Assembly: GCF_020618415.1 (NCBI RefSeq)
Contig: NZ_CP085345.1
Coordinates: 1,116,001-1,180,000 of the forward strand
DNA length: 64,000 bases
Origin: Cupriavidus sp. MP-37
GTDB lineage: Bacteria; Pseudomonadota; Gammaproteobacteria; Burkholderiales; Burkholderiaceae
Direction of reading: 5' to 3'
Shown: positions 25,847 through 34,681 of the stretch, piece by piece
How positions within the stretch are numbered: position 1 is the stretch's first letter
How the letters are laid out: each line of letters opens with the position of its first letter
Program-made: the position numbers and the translations under genes
Notes under the pieces: model-generated
Told to the model about the DNA's origin: nothing
Databases searched by the model: none
The model's input: only the letters and a program-made list of their open reading frames with translations

Positions 25847-26551
25847 TCAGCCCCGATGCGGCGTATCCAGCCCCTTCACCACCGCCGGACGCTGCACGAA
25901 CGCATCCAGCACGCGCCGCACATTGACGAAGTCCTTGAAGCCGACCAGGTCGCCAGCCTCGTAGAAGCCAACCAGGTTGCGCACCCACGGGAAGGTGGCG
26001 ATGTCGGCAATGGTGTATTCATCGCCCATGATCCAGGCGCGGCCGTCCAGGCGCTGCTCGAGCACGCTGAGCAAGCGACGGCTTTCTGTCACGTAGCGGT
26101 CGCGCGGGCGCTTGTCCTCATAGTCCTTGCCGGCAAACTTGTGGAAGAAGCCCAGCTGGCCAAACATCGGGCCGATGCCGCCCATCTGGAACATCACCCA
26201 CTGGATGGTTTCATAGCGGCGCGCGGGATCGGCAGGGATCAGCTTGCCCGACTTGTCGGCCAGGTACAGCAGGATCGCGCCCGACTCGAACAGCGCCAGC
26301 GGCTTGCCGCCGGGGCCCTGCGGGTCGAGGATCGCCGGGATCTTGTTGTTCGGGTTCAGCGACAGGAATTCCGGCGAGAGCTGGTCGTCGGTGTCGAAGC
26401 GCACCAGGTGCGGCTCGTACGGCAGGCCGCTCTCTTCCAGCATGATCGACACCTTGACGCCATTGGGCGTGGGCAGCGAATAGAGCTGGATGCGGTCGGG
26501 ATGCTGCGCCGGCCATTTGCGGGTGATGGGGAAAGCGGACAGATCGGGCAC
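25847..26551 (-). CDS. Glutathione S-transferase, YghU-like
   Basis: 234 aa. The N-terminal thioredoxin-like domain carries RIQLYSLPTPNGVKVSIMLE and NPNNKIPAILDPQG with the cis-Pro and the ESGAILLYLAD glutathione-binding SNAIL-type site. The helical C-terminal domain is of Nu-class (YghU/YfcG) type, whose members act as disulfide-bond reductases. Start chosen as GTG: AGGAG is 5 nt upstream, and the family N-terminus (PDLSAFPITRKWPAQHPDR) begins there. The longer ATG-started frame would add a non-family stretch. Confidence 0.88.
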   Translation of the reverse strand: MPDLSAFPITRKWPAQHPDRIQLYSLPTPNGVKVSIMLEESGLPYEPHLVRFDTDDQLSPEFLSLNPNNKIPAILDPQGPGGKPLALFESGAILLYLADKSGKLIPADPARRYETIQWVMFQMGGIGPMFGQLGFFHKFAGKDYEDKRPRDRYVTESRRLLSVLEQRLDGRAWIMGDEYTIADIATFPWVRNLVGFYEAGDLVGFKDFVNVRRVLDAFVQRPAVVKGLDTPHRG

Positions 26552-26655
26552 ACGGGCTCCTGGTTCGGGCGCTTCCGCGCCATGGGAAGCTGCCGGACAA
26601 CGAAGAGCCCGATCATAAACCGGCGCTGCCGTGCTTGCAGGCCACGCAAAAACAG

Positions 26656-26677
26656 AAGGGGCCCCGCGGGGCCCCTT
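26656..26677 (-). terminator. Terminator of acnB (perfect 22-bp palindrome)
   Basis: AAGGGGCCCC-GC-GGGGCCCCTT forms a self-complementary hairpin and is followed on the minus strand by CTGTTTTT. It is 25 bp past the acnB stop. Confidence 0.9.
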
Positions 26678-26702
26678 CCTCATGCCATCTGACTGCGGCA
26701 GC

Positions 26703-29294
26703 TTACACCGTCACGCCGTCGGCCACTTCCTTGAAGTCCTCGATCTGGTCGAAGTTCATGTACTTGTAGATCTTGTCGCCATTCTGGTTGATGACGCCAA
26801 TATCGGCCATGTACTCGTCCTTGGTCGGGATGCGGCCCAGGCGCGAGCAGATCGCGGCCAGTTCCGCCGAGCCCAGGTACACGTTGGTGTTCTTGCCCAG
26901 GCGGTTCGGGAAGTTGCGGGTCGAGGTCGACATCACGGTCGCGCCTTCGCGCACCTGGGCCTGGTTGCCCATGCACAGCGAGCAGCCCGGCATTTCGGTG
27001 CGGGCACCGGCGGTGCCGAACACGCCGTAGTGGCCTTCCTCGGTCAGCTGCTTCTGGTCCATCTTGGTCGGCGGGGCGACCCACAGCTTGACCGGGATGT
27101 CGCGCTTGCCTTCCAGCAGCTTGGACGCCGCGCGGAAGTGGCCGATGTTGGTCATGCAGGAACCGATGAAGACTTCGTCGATCTTGGCGCCGGCCACGTC
27201 GGACAGCGTCTTGACGTCGTCCGGGTCGTTCGGGCAGGCCACGATCGGCTCATGCACGTCGGCCAGGTCGATCTCGATCACGGCGGCGTATTCGGCGTCG
27301 GCGTCCGGCTCCAGCAGCTTCGGATCGGCCAGCCATGCTTCCATGGCCTTGATGCGGCGCTGCAGGCTGCGCGGATCCTGGTAGCCCTGGGCGATCATCC
27401 ACTTCAGCAGCGTGATGTTGCTGTTGATGTATTCGATGATCGGGTCCTTGTTCAGGCGCACCGTGCAACCAGCGGCCGAACGTTCGGCGGAGGCGTCCGA
27501 CAGCTCAAACGCTTGCTCGACCTTCAGGTCAGGCAGGCCTTCGATTTCCAGGATGCGGCCCGAGAAGATGTTCTTCTTGCCTTGCTTGGCCACGGTCAGC
27601 AGGCCTTGCTTGATCGCGTACAGCGGAATCGCGTTGACCAGGTCGCGCAGGGTCACGCCCGGCTGCATCTGGCCCTTGAAGCGGACCAGCACCGATTCCG
27701 GCATGTCCAGCGGCATCACGCCGGTGGCGGCGGCAAAGGCGACCAGGCCCGAGCCGGCCGGGAAGCTGATGCCGATCGGGAAGCGGGTGTGCGAGTCGCC
27801 GCCGGTGCCGACGGTGTCGGGCAGCAGCATGCGGTTCAGCCACGAGTGGATCACGCCGTCGCCCGGGCGCAGCGAGATGCCGCCACGGGTGCTGATGAAC
27901 TCGGGCAGGGTGTGGTGGGTCTTGACGTCGACCGGCTTCGGGTAAGCGGCGGTGTGGCAGAACGACTGCATCACCAGGTCGGCCGAGAAGCCCAGGCAGG
28001 CCAGGTCCTTCAGCTCGTCGCGGGTCATCGGGCCGGTGGTGTCCTGCGAGCCCACCGAAGTCATCTTCGGTTCGCAGTAGGTGCCCGGGCGGATGCCCTT
28101 GCCTTCAGGCAGGCCGCAGGCGCGGCCGACCATCTTCTGCGCCAGCGTGAAGCCCTTGCCGGTATCGGCCGGGTTCTGCGGCAGGCGGAACAGCGTCGAC
28201 GGGGCCAGGCCCAGCGCTTCGCGCGCCTTGGCGGTCAGGCCACGGCCGACGATCAGCGGGATGCGGCCGCCGGCGCGGACTTCGTCGAACAGCACGTCGG
28301 ACTTGACCTTGAACTCGGCGATCACTTCGCCGTTCTTCAGCGCCTTGCCTTCGTACGGGCGCAGCTCGACCACATCGCCCATTTCCATCTTCGACACATC
28401 CAGCTCGATCGGCAGCGCGCCGGCGTCTTCCATGGTGTTGTAGAAGATCGGGGCAATCTTGTTGCCCAGGCACACGCCGCCGAAGCGCTTGTTCGGGATG
28501 AAGGGGATGTCTTCGCCGGTGAACCACAGCACGGAGTTGGTGGCCGACTTGCGCGAGGAGCCGGTGCCGACCACGTCGCCGACGTAGGCAACCAGGTGGC
28601 CCTTTTCCTTCAGCGACTCGATGAACTTGACCGGGCCGCGCTTGCCGTCTTCTTCCGGCTGGAACGCCGCGCCTTCGCGCTTGTTCTTCAGCATCGCCAG
28701 CGCGTGCATCGGGATGTCCGGGCGGGTGGTGGCGTCCGGGGCCGGCGAGAGGTCATCGGTGTTGGTTTCGCCGGGGACCTTGAACACGGTGATGGTCAGG
28801 CTTTGCGGCACTTCCGGACGGCTGGTGAACCACTCGGCGTCGGCCCAGCTCTGCAGCACGGCCTTGGCGTTGGCGTTGCCCTTGTCGGCCTTCTCCTTCA
28901 CGTCGTGGAAGGCGTCGAACATCAGCAGGGTCTTCTTCAGCGCGTCGGCGGCGACGGTGCCGACTTCGGCATCGTCCAGCAGCTCGATCAGCGGCGAAAT
29001 GTTGTACCCGCCCAGCATGGTGCCCAGCAGCTCGGTCGCCTTGGCACGCGAGATCAGCGCGCACTGTTCCTTGCCCAGCGCCACCGCGGCCAGGTACGAG
29101 GCCTTGACCTTGGCCGCGTCATCAACGCCGGCGGGAACGCGGTTGGAGATCAGGTCCACCAGGGTCTGTTCTTCGCCGGCGGGCGGGTTCTTCAGCAGTT
29201 CGATCAGCTCGGCCGTCTGCTTGGCGGTCAGGGGCAGAGGGGGGATGCCAAGCGCGGCGCGCTCGGCCACATGTGCGCGATAGTTTTCAAGCAT
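26703..29294 (-). CDS. acnB: Aconitate hydratase B
   Basis: 863-aa [4Fe-4S] enzyme interconverting citrate and isocitrate in the TCA cycle (also 2-methyl-cis-aconitate hydration in some species). The length matches AcnB (about 865 aa), as does the N-terminal HEAT-like helical domain starting [19 protein letters not shown]. Cluster cysteines are visible in [13 protein letters not shown] and [12 protein letters not shown] near the C-terminus, with [12 protein letters not shown] after them. It is a single gene with a strong terminator. A TCTTATATAAGA palindrome lies about 85 bp upstream. Confidence 0.96.
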   Translation of the reverse strand: MLENYRAHVAERAALGIPPLPLTAKQTAELIELLKNPPAGEEQTLVDLISNRVPAGVDDAAKVKASYLAAVALGKEQCALISRAKATELLGTMLGGYNISPLIELLDDAEVGTVAADALKKTLLMFDAFHDVKEKADKGNANAKAVLQSWADAEWFTSRPEVPQSLTITVFKVPGETNTDDLSPAPDATTRPDIPMHALAMLKNKREGAAFQPEEDGKRGPVKFIESLKEKGHLVAYVGDVVGTGSSRKSATNSVLWFTGEDIPFIPNKRFGGVCLGNKIAPIFYNTMEDAGALPIELDVSKMEMGDVVELRPYEGKALKNGEVIAEFKVKSDVLFDEVRAGGRIPLIVGRGLTAKAREALGLAPSTLFRLPQNPADTGKGFTLAQKMVGRACGLPEGKGIRPGTYCEPKMTSVGSQDTTGPMTRDELKDLACLGFSADLVMQSFCHTAAYPKPVDVKTHHTLPEFISTRGGISLRPGDGVIHSWLNRMLLPDTVGTGGDSHTRFPIGISFPAGSGLVAFAAATGVMPLDMPESVLVRFKGQMQPGVTLRDLVNAIPLYAIKQGLLTVAKQGKKNIFSGRILEIEGLPDLKVEQAFELSDASAERSAAGCTVRLNKDPIIEYINSNITLLKWMIAQGYQDPRSLQRRIKAMEAWLADPKLLEPDADAEYAAVIEIDLADVHEPIVACPNDPDDVKTLSDVAGAKIDEVFIGSCMTNIGHFRAASKLLEGKRDIPVKLWVAPPTKMDQKQLTEEGHYGVFGTAGARTEMPGCSLCMGNQAQVREGATVMSTSTRNFPNRLGKNTNVYLGSAELAAICSRLGRIPTKDEYMADIGVINQNGDKIYKYMNFDQIEDFKEVADGVTV

Positions 29295-29372
29295 GGGAAC
29301 CTGCTGAGTAATTAGGTTTAGAAAGACTCGGTACGTCGCGATTGTAGTCGGAAGCGGCTCATCGGTCAAATG

Positions 29373-29391
29373 TCTTATATCTTATATAAGA
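29373..29391. promoter_or_regulatory. Palindromic operator candidate upstream of acnB
   Basis: TCTTATATAAGA (29380-29391) is a perfect 12-bp palindrome, preceded directly by another TCTTATAT half-element (29373-29380). It lies about 80 bp before the acnB start in an otherwise GC-rich region. The sequence resembles sites used by GntR-family regulators of TCA and methylcitrate genes in this group; that link is from memory and is not proven. Confidence 0.45.
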
Positions 29392-29541
29392 GTATTTTTT
29401 GAAAAACCCAAGTGAAACAATGACTTGCAGGATGGATGAGTTACGGATTCACATGATTGACTACCCGAGTAGCGTAGTTGGGATTTCAGCTGGCGAGGGT
29501 TGCGGCTGGGTGGCTGAAGGCGCGTGCGTGACTTGGGCTAC

Positions 29542-29654
29542 TGACTTCGTGGATGCGCCGGCCCTCTCCCCCGCCCCTCTCCCGCAAGCGGGCGAGGGGA
29601 GCAAACCAGCGGGGGAGAAAAGCCGTTGGGCTCGCCCGCGACAACGCGTGCGAA
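29542..29654 (-). repeat. Interspersed 113-bp repeat, copy A
   Basis: The reverse complement of this segment matches 54499-54611 over its whole length: the same blocks GTCGCGGGCGAGCCCAA, GTTTGCTCCCCT, CGCTTGCGGGAGAGGGG and CCACGAAGTCA appear in the same order and spacing with few mismatches. It contains a near-perfect 12-bp stem at 29574-29599. Confidence 0.75.
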
Positions 29655-29780
29655 ACCGCCAAGGCCGCCGGGGACGACATCCCACCGCAACACCCAGCCC
29701 GAAATCCCAACTCAAGTTCCCTCCACAAAAAGCGTTAACCAGCCTGCAGGCGCGCAACACAACGGCGCCCGCTCGCTTTA

Positions 29781-29940
29781 GCGCCCTGCTTCGCAGATAG
29801 CTTGTCATGAAATGGCCCGGTTGGCCGCCATGCGTCGTTGCTCGTCGTTGCCATAGCTATGGCTATGGCGCCTCCTCGCGCCTAGCCTGACGACCAACCG
29901 AACCATTTCATTTCGACAACCTATCTACGAAGCAGGACGC
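29781..29940. repeat. 160-bp element with about 46-bp imperfect terminal inverted repeats (MITE-like)
   Basis: Left arm 29781-29826 (GCGCCCTGCTTCGCAGATAG... to GGTTGG) pairs with the complement of the right arm 29894-29940 (...CTATCTACGAAGCAGGACGC) with few mismatches and a small gap. The centre holds further palindromes, for example around GCCATAGCTATGGC. There is no transposase. It could be a miniature mobile element or a large intergenic hairpin family; it ends immediately before the fli promoter region. Confidence 0.65.
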
Positions 29941-30060
29941 TTGCCGTGCCTGCTCCCTTTCCGCTCAAATGGCCAAGCTGAAAGGGTTTCCCCCTTTTTT
30001 TCGGCCCTTTGCTGGCCTGCGATTCCGGAAGAATGGCAGGCATTCCGATACAGGCTTCTC

Positions 30061-30552
30061 ATGGCGAACACGGCTTCCCCTCCCCGGACTGGCAACACAG
30101 GCAAGCGCGGCCGGCTGCTGCTGATCGGCGCCGGCGTGCTGGTTGTGGCACTGGGTGCCGGAGGCTTCGTGCTGGGCAGCGTGCTGAGCAGCCGCCAGCC
30201 GGCGGCACCCGCCGCGCCCGCCGCTCCGGTCATCCCGCCGCCGATCTTCGTGCCGCTGGACGCGTTCACCGTCAACCTGCGCAGCGACGACGGCGACCGC
30301 TTCCTGCACACCGGCCTGTCCCTGAAGGTGGCTGACGCCGAGACCCAGGCGCGCCTGGCGCAGTACCTGCCCGAAGCGCGCAGCCGCATCCTGCTGCTGC
30401 TGTCGGCCAGGCAGCCGGCCGAACTGGCCACCGTCGACGGCAAGCGCAAGCTCGCCGACGACATCCGCGACACCATCAGCAAGCCGTTTGCCAGCGGCCT
30501 GCCGGCGCAACGCGTGCTGGACGTGCTGTTCACCTCGTTCGTGGTGCAGTAA
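30061..30552 (+). CDS. fliL: Flagellar basal-body protein FliL
   Basis: 163-aa single-pass inner-membrane protein. The TM segment is at about residues 18-40 (LLLIGAGVLVVALGAGGFVL), followed by a Pro/Ala linker and the periplasmic FliL domain (FVPLDAFTVNLRSDDGDRFL...). FliL surrounds the stator and helps motor torque and stator stability. Start ATG chosen at MANTASPPRTGN since the upstream extension lies in non-family sequence. First gene of the fliLMNOPQR operon, 58 bp before fliM. Confidence 0.93.
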   Translation: MANTASPPRTGNTGKRGRLLLIGAGVLVVALGAGGFVLGSVLSSRQPAAPAAPAAPVIPPPIFVPLDAFTVNLRSDDGDRFLHTGLSLKVADAETQARLAQYLPEARSRILLLLSARQPAELATVDGKRKLADDIRDTISKPFASGLPAQRVLDVLFTSFVVQ

Positions 30553-30610
30553 GCAAGAAGCCAGGGCAGCACGTTTCATCCATAACGCCGCACAAGGGGC
30601 AGGACACTAG

Positions 30611-31630
30611 ATGGCCTACGACAAGTTCCTCTCGCAAGACGAGGTAGACGAGCTGCTCAAGGGCGTATCCGGCGAGGCCGATACGCCCAAGGCCAGCGAG
30701 ACTGCGCCCGACGAGGGCGGGGTACGCCCCTACAACCTGGCGACGCAGGAACGCATCATCCGCGGCCGCCTGCATACGCTGGAAATCATCAACGAGCGCT
30801 TTGCGCGCTCGCTGCGCACCGCGCTGTTCAACTTCATCCGCCGTGGCGCGGACATCTCCGTGGGCAGCGTCAGGATCGAGAAGTTCGGCGATTTCGCGCG
30901 CAACCTGCCGATGCCGACCAACCTCAACCTGGTCCACCTGAAGCCGCTGCGCGGCACCGCGCTGTTCGTCTACGACCCCAACCTGGTCTTCCTGGTGGTC
31001 GACAACCTGTTCGGCGGCGACGGCCGCTTCCACACCCGCGTGGAAGGGCGCGACTTCACGCAGACCGAGCAGCGCATCATCCAGCGCATGCTGGAGCTGA
31101 CGCTGACCAGCTACGGCAATGCCTGGCGCACCGTGCATCCGATCGAAACCGAGTACATCCGCTCGGAGATGCACCCCAAGTTTGCCAACGTCGCCACGCA
31201 CAACGAGGCCGTGGTGACCACCGCCTTCCACATCGAGCTGGGCGCCGTCGGCGGGCAGCTGCACGTATGCCTGCCATACGCCATGATCGAGCCCCTCAAG
31301 GACCTGCTGATGAATCCGCTGCAGGACGAGAAAGAGGTCGACAAAGGCTGGGTCACGCAGCTGTCCACGCAGCTGCGCGCGGCCGAGGTCGAGCTGGTGG
31401 CCGAATTCGCGCACCTGCAGAGCACTGTCGCCGAAGTGCTGGCGATGCGCGCCGGCGACGTGCTGCCGATCGAGCTGCCCGAGAAGGTGTTCGGCAAGGT
31501 GAACGGCGTGCCCGTGATGCAATGCGGCTTCGGCACCATGAACGGCCAGTACGCGCTGCGGGTAGAACGAATGATCAATCACCAGGACGGCGATTCCCAC
31601 CTGGATACCGAGGACACCGATTATGACTGA
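30611..31630 (+). CDS. fliM: Flagellar motor switch protein FliM
   Basis: 339-aa C-ring switch component. The N-terminal CheY-P-binding peptide is intact (FLSQDEVDELLKGV, residues 6-19). The middle CheC-like domain contains the GGXG-type motif in DNLFGGDGRFHTR, and a C-terminal SpoA/FliN-like domain follows. Its stop overlaps the fliN start by 8 bp, so the two are coupled. Confidence 0.96.
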   Translation: MAYDKFLSQDEVDELLKGVSGEADTPKASETAPDEGGVRPYNLATQERIIRGRLHTLEIINERFARSLRTALFNFIRRGADISVGSVRIEKFGDFARNLPMPTNLNLVHLKPLRGTALFVYDPNLVFLVVDNLFGGDGRFHTRVEGRDFTQTEQRIIQRMLELTLTSYGNAWRTVHPIETEYIRSEMHPKFANVATHNEAVVTTAFHIELGAVGGQLHVCLPYAMIEPLKDLLMNPLQDEKEVDKGWVTQLSTQLRAAEVELVAEFAHLQSTVAEVLAMRAGDVLPIELPEKVFGKVNGVPVMQCGFGTMNGQYALRVERMINHQDGDSHLDTEDTDYD

Positions 31631-32069
31631 CGGCATCGAGGACAAGCCGGTCGACCCGATGGACGACTGGGCCAGCGCGCTGGCCGAGCAGACCAGCGCC
31701 ACTTCCGCCGAAATCCCCGCCGCTGCCGCGCCGGCATCGGCCGCCGCCACCCCGGCCGCCGCCACGGTCTTCCCGCCGCTGGCCAAGGAAGCGCCGAGCG
31801 GCTTCCGCAACGATATCGAGATGATCCTCGATATCCCGGTGCAGCTGACCGTGGAGCTGGGCCGCACCAAGGTGCCGATCAAGAACCTGCTGCAACTGGC
31901 GCAGGGCTCGGTGGTGGAACTCGACGGCCTGGCCGGTGAGCCGATGGACGTGCTGGTCAACGGCTACCTGATCGCGCAAGGCGAAGTGGTGGTGGTCAAC
32001 GACAAGTTCGGCATCCGCCTGACCGACATCATCACGCCGTCCGAACGCATCCGGAAGCTGAACAAATGA
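31623..32069 (+). CDS. fliN: Flagellar motor switch protein FliN
   Basis: 148-aa C-ring protein. A long Ala/Pro-rich N-terminal linker (to about residue 58) precedes the SpoA domain (MILDIPVQLTVELGRTKVP, LLQLAQGSVVELDGLAGEP, VNGYLIAQGEVVVVNDKFGI). It forms the base of the switch ring and docks FliH/export cargo. It overlaps fliM (8 bp) and fliO (4 bp). Confidence 0.95.
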   Translation: MTDGIEDKPVDPMDDWASALAEQTSATSAEIPAAAAPASAAATPAAATVFPPLAKEAPSGFRNDIEMILDIPVQLTVELGRTKVPIKNLLQLAQGSVVELDGLAGEPMDVLVNGYLIAQGEVVVVNDKFGIRLTDIITPSERIRKLNK

Positions 32070-32521
32070 CAGCCGCCACCCGCGCCCTGCCGGCTGCGCT
32101 TGCCGCGCTTCCCTGCGCCGCGATCGCAGCCGAAGGCACGCAGGCGCCCGCCATCGGCGGCGCGGCCAGCCTGGCGCAGGCCGGGCTGGGGCTGTTCGCC
32201 ATCATCGCGCTGATCCTGGGCATGGCCTGGGTGGCACGGCGTGCCGGCCTGGTGCGCCACGCCACCGGCGGCGCGATGAAGGTGGTCGGCAGCACCATGC
32301 TGGGCGCACGCCAGCGCCTGGTGCTGGTTGAGGTGGGCGATACCTGGCTGGTGCTGGGCGTCAGCCCCGGCGAAATCCGGCCGCTGCACACCATGGCGGC
32401 AGGCTCCCCGGCCGCCGGCCAGACCGGCGCGCACATTGCCGCCGCACCATCGCAACCGCCCACCGGCGGCAGCTTTGCCGAAAAGCTGCTGCGCTCCATG
32501 CAGGCTCAGTTCAAGTCATGA
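32066..32521 (+). CDS. fliO: Flagellar biosynthetic protein FliO
   Basis: 151-aa membrane protein that helps assemble the FliP ring of the flagellar export gate. A hydrophobic segment [15 protein letters not shown] at the N-terminus (likely a signal sequence) is followed by a TM segment at about residues 37-55 ([17 protein letters not shown]). The cytoplasmic FliO core follows, with [23 protein letters not shown] overlaps link it to fliN and fliP. Confidence 0.9.
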   Translation: MTAATRALPAALAALPCAAIAAEGTQAPAIGGAASLAQAGLGLFAIIALILGMAWVARRAGLVRHATGGAMKVVGSTMLGARQRLVLVEVGDTWLVLGVSPGEIRPLHTMAAGSPAAGQTGAHIAAAPSQPPTGGSFAEKLLRSMQAQFKS

Positions 32522-33342
32522 ATGTTCCGCGTGCCACGCCATGGCGCCAGCTGCCGCGCCATGCAGGCGCCGCGCGCCATCTCCCGCAGTGCTTGCCGCT
32601 CTGGTTCCTGCTGGCGCTGATGCTGACGCTGGCCGCGCTGGCGCCCACGCCGGCCTGGGCCCAGGCGGCGCTGCCCGGCGTGATCAGCAAGCCCGCCCCG
32701 GGCGGCGGCCAGATCTGGTCGCTGCCGGTGCAGACGCTGGTGCTGCTGACCTCGCTGTCGTTCCTGCCGGCGGCGATGCTGATGATGACCGGCTTCACCC
32801 GCGTCATCATCGTGCTGGGGCTGCTGCGCAACGCGCTGGGCACGGCCACCTCGCCGCCCAACCAGGTGCTGGTGGGCCTGTCGCTGTTCCTGACCTTCTT
32901 TGTGATGGCGCCGGTGTTCGACCGCGTCTACAACGACGCCTACAAACCGCTGTCCGAGAACAAGATCAGCCTGGAAGCCGCCGCGGCCAAGGCCGCCGAG
33001 CCGCTCAAGGCCTTCATGCTGCGCCAGACCCGCGAGAAGGACCTGGCCATGTTCGCGCAGATGGCCAAGGCGCCGGAAATGCAGGGGCCGGAGGAAGTGC
33101 CGCTCAGCATCCTGGTACCGGCCTTCATCACCAGCGAACTGAAGACCGCGTTCCAGATCGGCTTCACCATCTTCATCCCGTTCCTGATCATCGACCTGGT
33201 CGTGGCCAGCGTGCTGATGGCAATGGGCATGATGATGGTGCCGCCGGCCACCATCTCGCTGCCGTTCAAGCTGATGCTGTTCGTGCTGGTCGACGGCTGG
33301 CAGCTGCTGCTGGGTTCGCTGGCACAGAGCTTCATGAACTGA
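32518..33342 (+). CDS. fliP: Flagellar export gate protein FliP
   Basis: 274-aa export-gate subunit. Cleavable signal at residues 1 to about 44 (ending AWAQ), then the FliP signatures [20 protein letters not shown] and [20 protein letters not shown], and four TM segments. The C-terminal [20 protein letters not shown] and [18 protein letters not shown] are strongly family-like. It starts inside the fliO stop (ATGA). Confidence 0.96.
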   Translation: MNVPRATPWRQLPRHAGAARHLPQCLPLWFLLALMLTLAALAPTPAWAQAALPGVISKPAPGGGQIWSLPVQTLVLLTSLSFLPAAMLMMTGFTRVIIVLGLLRNALGTATSPPNQVLVGLSLFLTFFVMAPVFDRVYNDAYKPLSENKISLEAAAAKAAEPLKAFMLRQTREKDLAMFAQMAKAPEMQGPEEVPLSILVPAFITSELKTAFQIGFTIFIPFLIIDLVVASVLMAMGMMMVPPATISLPFKLMLFVLVDGWQLLLGSLAQSFMN

Positions 33343-33380
33343 CGCACCGCGCGCACGCCCATCCTCGCAGAATCCGAGCC

Positions 33381-33650
33381 ATGACCCCAGAGACCGTAAT
33401 GACCATCGCCACCCAGGCGATGAAGATGACCCTGCTGCTGGCCGCCCCGCTGCTGCTGGTGGCGCTGGCCGCCGGCCTGGTGGTCAGCCTGTTCCAGGCC
33501 GCGACCCAGATCAACGAGATGACGCTGAGCTTCATCCCCAAGCTGATCGCGCTGTTCGCCACCATGGTGCTGGCCGGGCCGTGGATGATCAATGCGATGG
33601 TCGACTACATGCGCGAGGTGTTCCAGAGCATCCCCGCACTGGCGCACTGA
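33381..33650 (+). CDS. fliQ: Flagellar export gate protein FliQ
   Basis: 89-aa protein with two TM helices, beginning MTPETVMTIATQAMKMTLLL and containing the conserved LVVSLFQAATQINEMTLSFI and PKLIALF. Length and motifs match FliQ exactly. It lies 38 bp after fliP; the start was set by family alignment since the frame is also open far upstream. Confidence 0.95.
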   Translation: MTPETVMTIATQAMKMTLLLAAPLLLVALAAGLVVSLFQAATQINEMTLSFIPKLIALFATMVLAGPWMINAMVDYMREVFQSIPALAH

Positions 33651-33751
33651 CGGCGGCCGTCGCGGTCGCGACGATGCGCCCGCTGCCCGCCACCGTTGCC
33701 GCCCACCGCCCTGTCCCACCCTCCGCCCTGCCCGCCCGCTGACCCGCCGCC

Positions 33752-34537
33752 GTGATCGAGTTCACCTCAGCCCAGCTCTATGGCTGGCTCGCGGCTTTCC
33801 TGTGGCCGTTCTTCCGAATCCTCGCACTGATCGGCACCGCGCCGCTGTTCGGTGAATCGACCATCCCGCGGCGCGCCAAGATCGCGCTGTCGGCGCTGAT
33901 CGCGATGGTGGTCTCGCCCACCATCGCCCAGCTGCCGGTGGTGCCGGTGTACTCCTTCGACGGGCTGCTGATCATCCTCAATGAAGTCGGCATCGGCCTG
34001 GCCACCGGCTTCGTCATGCGGCTGGTGTTTGCCACCGTGCAGCAGGCCGGCGAGATCATCGGCCTGCAGATGGGCCTGTCGTTCGCGTCCTTCTTCGACC
34101 GCGCCGCCGGCGGCCAGACCATGGTGCTGTCGCGCTTCCTGAACCTGATCGCGGTGCTGCTGTTCCTGGCGCTGGACGGCCACCTGCTGATGCTGGGCGC
34201 GCTGGTCGACAGCTTCAACAGCCTGCCTATCGGTGGCACCCCGCTGTCCGCGGGCGGCGCCATGGCCGTGGCCCGGGCCGGCGGCATGGTATTCGCCTCC
34301 GGCCTGCTGCTGGCGCTGCCGATGATCGCCGCCTTGCTGATCCTGAACCTGGCCATGGGCATCCTGAACCGCGCCTCGCCGCAACTGTCGATCTTTGCGG
34401 TGGGCTTCCCGGTGACGCTGTCGGGCGGGCTATTGGTGCTGATGCTGGTGATGCCGCAGATGGGCAGTTATATGCAGCATATGATCGAGGCGGGGCTGGA
34501 GGCGGTGGGGACGGTGTTGGGGCAGTTCGGGCGGTAG
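33752..34537 (+). CDS. fliR: Flagellar export gate protein FliR
   Basis: 261-aa multi-spanning export-gate subunit with a GTG start (translated MIEFTSAQLYGWLAAFLWPF). Typical features are FRILALIGTAPLFGESTIPR, EIIGLQMGLSFASFFD and FPVTLSGGLLVLMLVMPQM. It is 101 bp after fliQ and is the last flagellar gene here; the next gene is an unrelated nadC homologue. Confidence 0.94.
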   Translation: MIEFTSAQLYGWLAAFLWPFFRILALIGTAPLFGESTIPRRAKIALSALIAMVVSPTIAQLPVVPVYSFDGLLIILNEVGIGLATGFVMRLVFATVQQAGEIIGLQMGLSFASFFDRAAGGQTMVLSRFLNLIAVLLFLALDGHLLMLGALVDSFNSLPIGGTPLSAGGAMAVARAGGMVFASGLLLALPMIAALLILNLAMGILNRASPQLSIFAVGFPVTLSGGLLVLMLVMPQMGSYMQHMIEAGLEAVGTVLGQFGR

Positions 34538-34571
34538 CGCGTCGGCATGCCTGTGCCGGCACGTCATTATC

Positions 34572-34641
34572 TTAGACGTCGAATTTTTCTTGACAGGGCA
34601 GGACAAGGCGTTAGTATTAGGCCATGTACTTCGATCTCTAA
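34572..34641 (+). promoter_or_regulatory. nadC-paralogue promoter with two flanking operator palindromes
   Basis: Operator 1, TTAGACGTCGAA (34572-34583), precedes a -35 TTGACA (34590-34595) and a -10 TAGTAT (34612-34617, 16-bp spacer). Operator 2, TTCGATCTCTAA (34630-34641), lies around or just past the expected start site. The two operators start 58 bp apart. The same arrangement, nearly base for base, occurs before the kinase-phosphorylase fusion gene at 36469-36537. This geometry is typical of repression, most simply by the MarR protein encoded between the two promoters. Confidence 0.8.
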
Positions 34642-34681
34642 GATTAAAGAAGTACCAACATCCCTCGTTCAGGAGCCCTAC

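Larger units (their letters stand above)
29392..30060. other. Gene-free spacer between acnB and fliL, rich in repeats
   Basis: About 670 bp that contains a copy of an interspersed 113-bp repeat (29542-29654) and a 160-bp long-inverted-repeat element (29781-29940), then the fli promoter region. Frames in it are not convincing. A possible but weak flagellar-sigma -10 (TTCCGATA) lies just before fliL, at about 30044-30051. Confidence 0.55.

Noticed and set aside
26631..29315. About 894-codon + strand frame opposite acnB
   Set aside because: Antisense shadow of a certain aconitase gene; composition is dominated by Gly/His/Gln/Arg as in other antisense frames here.
29399..29800. 133-codon + strand frame between acnB and fliL
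   Set aside because: It runs through the interspersed repeat, has no family similarity that I can see, and the repeat itself explains the sequence.
32328..33380. Upstream extension of the fliQ frame through fliO/fliP
   Set aside because: The frame is open by base composition only; fliP in another frame is certain, and the FliQ family start is at 33381.
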